From the NCBI GenBank assembly GCA_958450365.1, contig CAUEEP010000322.1, positions 248,001 through 312,000 on the forward strand: 64,000 nucleotides of DNA. The letters run 5' to 3'. Below, in pieces: positions 63,839-64,000 of the stretch. The notes below the pieces were generated by a model. It was not told where the DNA came from, made no database searches, and saw nothing but the letters and a program-made list of their open reading frames with translations. The stretch is from Mesorhabditis belari. Lineage: Eukaryota; Nematoda; Chromadorea; Rhabditida; Rhabditidae. The number at the start of each line of letters is the position of its first letter. Positions within the stretch are counted from its first letter, which is position 1. The translations under genes and the position numbers were made by a program.

Positions 63839-63906
63839 AGGGGGAGTCGAACCAGAGAATGTTCGCTTCCCATGCTAACCGACTACCACTCTGTCACTGA
63901 CGCTTT
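63839..63906 (-). pseudogene. tRNA-like sequence (unexpanded partner)
   Basis: Minus strand: GTCAGTGACAGAGTGGTAGT, then a possible anticodon arm GTTAGC-ATGGGAA-GCGAAC (one A-G mismatch; loop T33 then GGG). After that comes attctctGGTTCGACTCC as the T-loop/B box. Stems are imperfect; not a functional tRNA on this evidence. Confidence 0.65.
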
Positions 63907-64000
63907 TGAAACGCCTTTGGGAAACTAACTTATCATAATTTAACCTTGAGTTCGAAAATGCTTTGTAAAACTTATGCCTTTTAATAGGATAGCCTTAAAC

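Larger units (their letters stand above)
63380..64000. mobile_element. fold-back element with tRNA-like arms, in gene 2 intron 6
   Basis: The left arm (63390-63490: gctatcctatcaaaag, tttcccaaaggcgtttcaaa) is matched by the right arm (63900-63996) in inverse. Just inside each arm is a tRNA-like sequence pointing inward. The element may extend beyond the window end. Confidence 0.85.

Noticed and set aside
63366..63900. Several ORFs with GSEHGKRTWEANM or FASHVRFPCSLPM repeats
   Set aside because: 13-bp array in a tRNA-like element; three forward frames give the same peptide.

Overview
This is a eukaryotic window, AT-rich and very gene-poor, that most resembles a nematode genome. Three things support this. 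Two genes have very short introns (39-62 bases) with TTTCAG-like acceptors, as in nematodes. Degenerate arrays of the nematode telomere hexamer TTAGGC lie at four internal sites. The mobile-element set (mariner/Tc1 relics, RTE-type LINE fragments, many TIR and fold-back elements) also fits. The species cannot be named from the sequence.

Only two protein-coding genes are well supported, side by side at the right end on the + strand. Gene 1 (53604-56727) has seven exons and gives a secreted, cysteine-rich protein of about 256 residues. Gene 2 (58542 to at least 62442) is a diverged paralogue. Its exons 2-6 have exactly the same lengths as those of gene 1 (97, 119, 84, 120 and 102 nt) and the same intron phases. 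I do not recognise the family. Each paralogue's introns hold different satellites and element fragments, so the exon structure stayed frozen while the introns turned over.

The left 53 kb is almost all repeats. It contains about 40 tandem arrays (4-68 bp units), fold-back elements at 7.7, 12.7, 24.0, 25.7, 28.5, 35, 40.4 and 51.8 kb, and TIR elements at 0.7, 3.2, 31.8 and 55.3 kb. Three near-full copies of a 542-554 bp mariner-derived element lie at 21.3, 27.15 and 42.8 kb. Decayed mariner transposase sequences lie at 30.5 and 34.3 kb, a Tc1-like transposase N-terminus at 51.2 kb, RTE-like LINE 3' fragments at 39.0, 49.4 and 52.2 kb, and LINE-like relics at 20.9 and 21.9 kb. Most long ORFs here are by-products of tandem repeats whose unit length is a multiple of three or lacks stops.

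Two tRNA-derived short-element families are visible. SINE family 1 (6.9, 10.25, 29.7 and 62.9 kb) has a tRNA-like head, a body of about 130 bp and a tail that has grown into GTCT/GGAC microsatellites before a conserved terminus. Family 2 (16.0, 17.0 and 44.2 kb) has a different head. Further tRNA-like sequences stand alone. The one at 63.5 kb is unusual because its anticodon-loop region is multiplied into a 13-bp tandem array.

Three loci (32.9-33.4, 46.6-47.3 and 52.8-53.3 kb) carry pairs or triplets of a fold-back unit of about 170 bp. The spacers between units contain a GC-box-like sequence, an inverted CCAAT and TATAAAAGG. One copy is followed by a short reading frame that resembles a signal peptide. 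This promoter-like cassette, the expanded tRNA-like element and the satellite-filled paralogue pair are the most interesting parts of the window.
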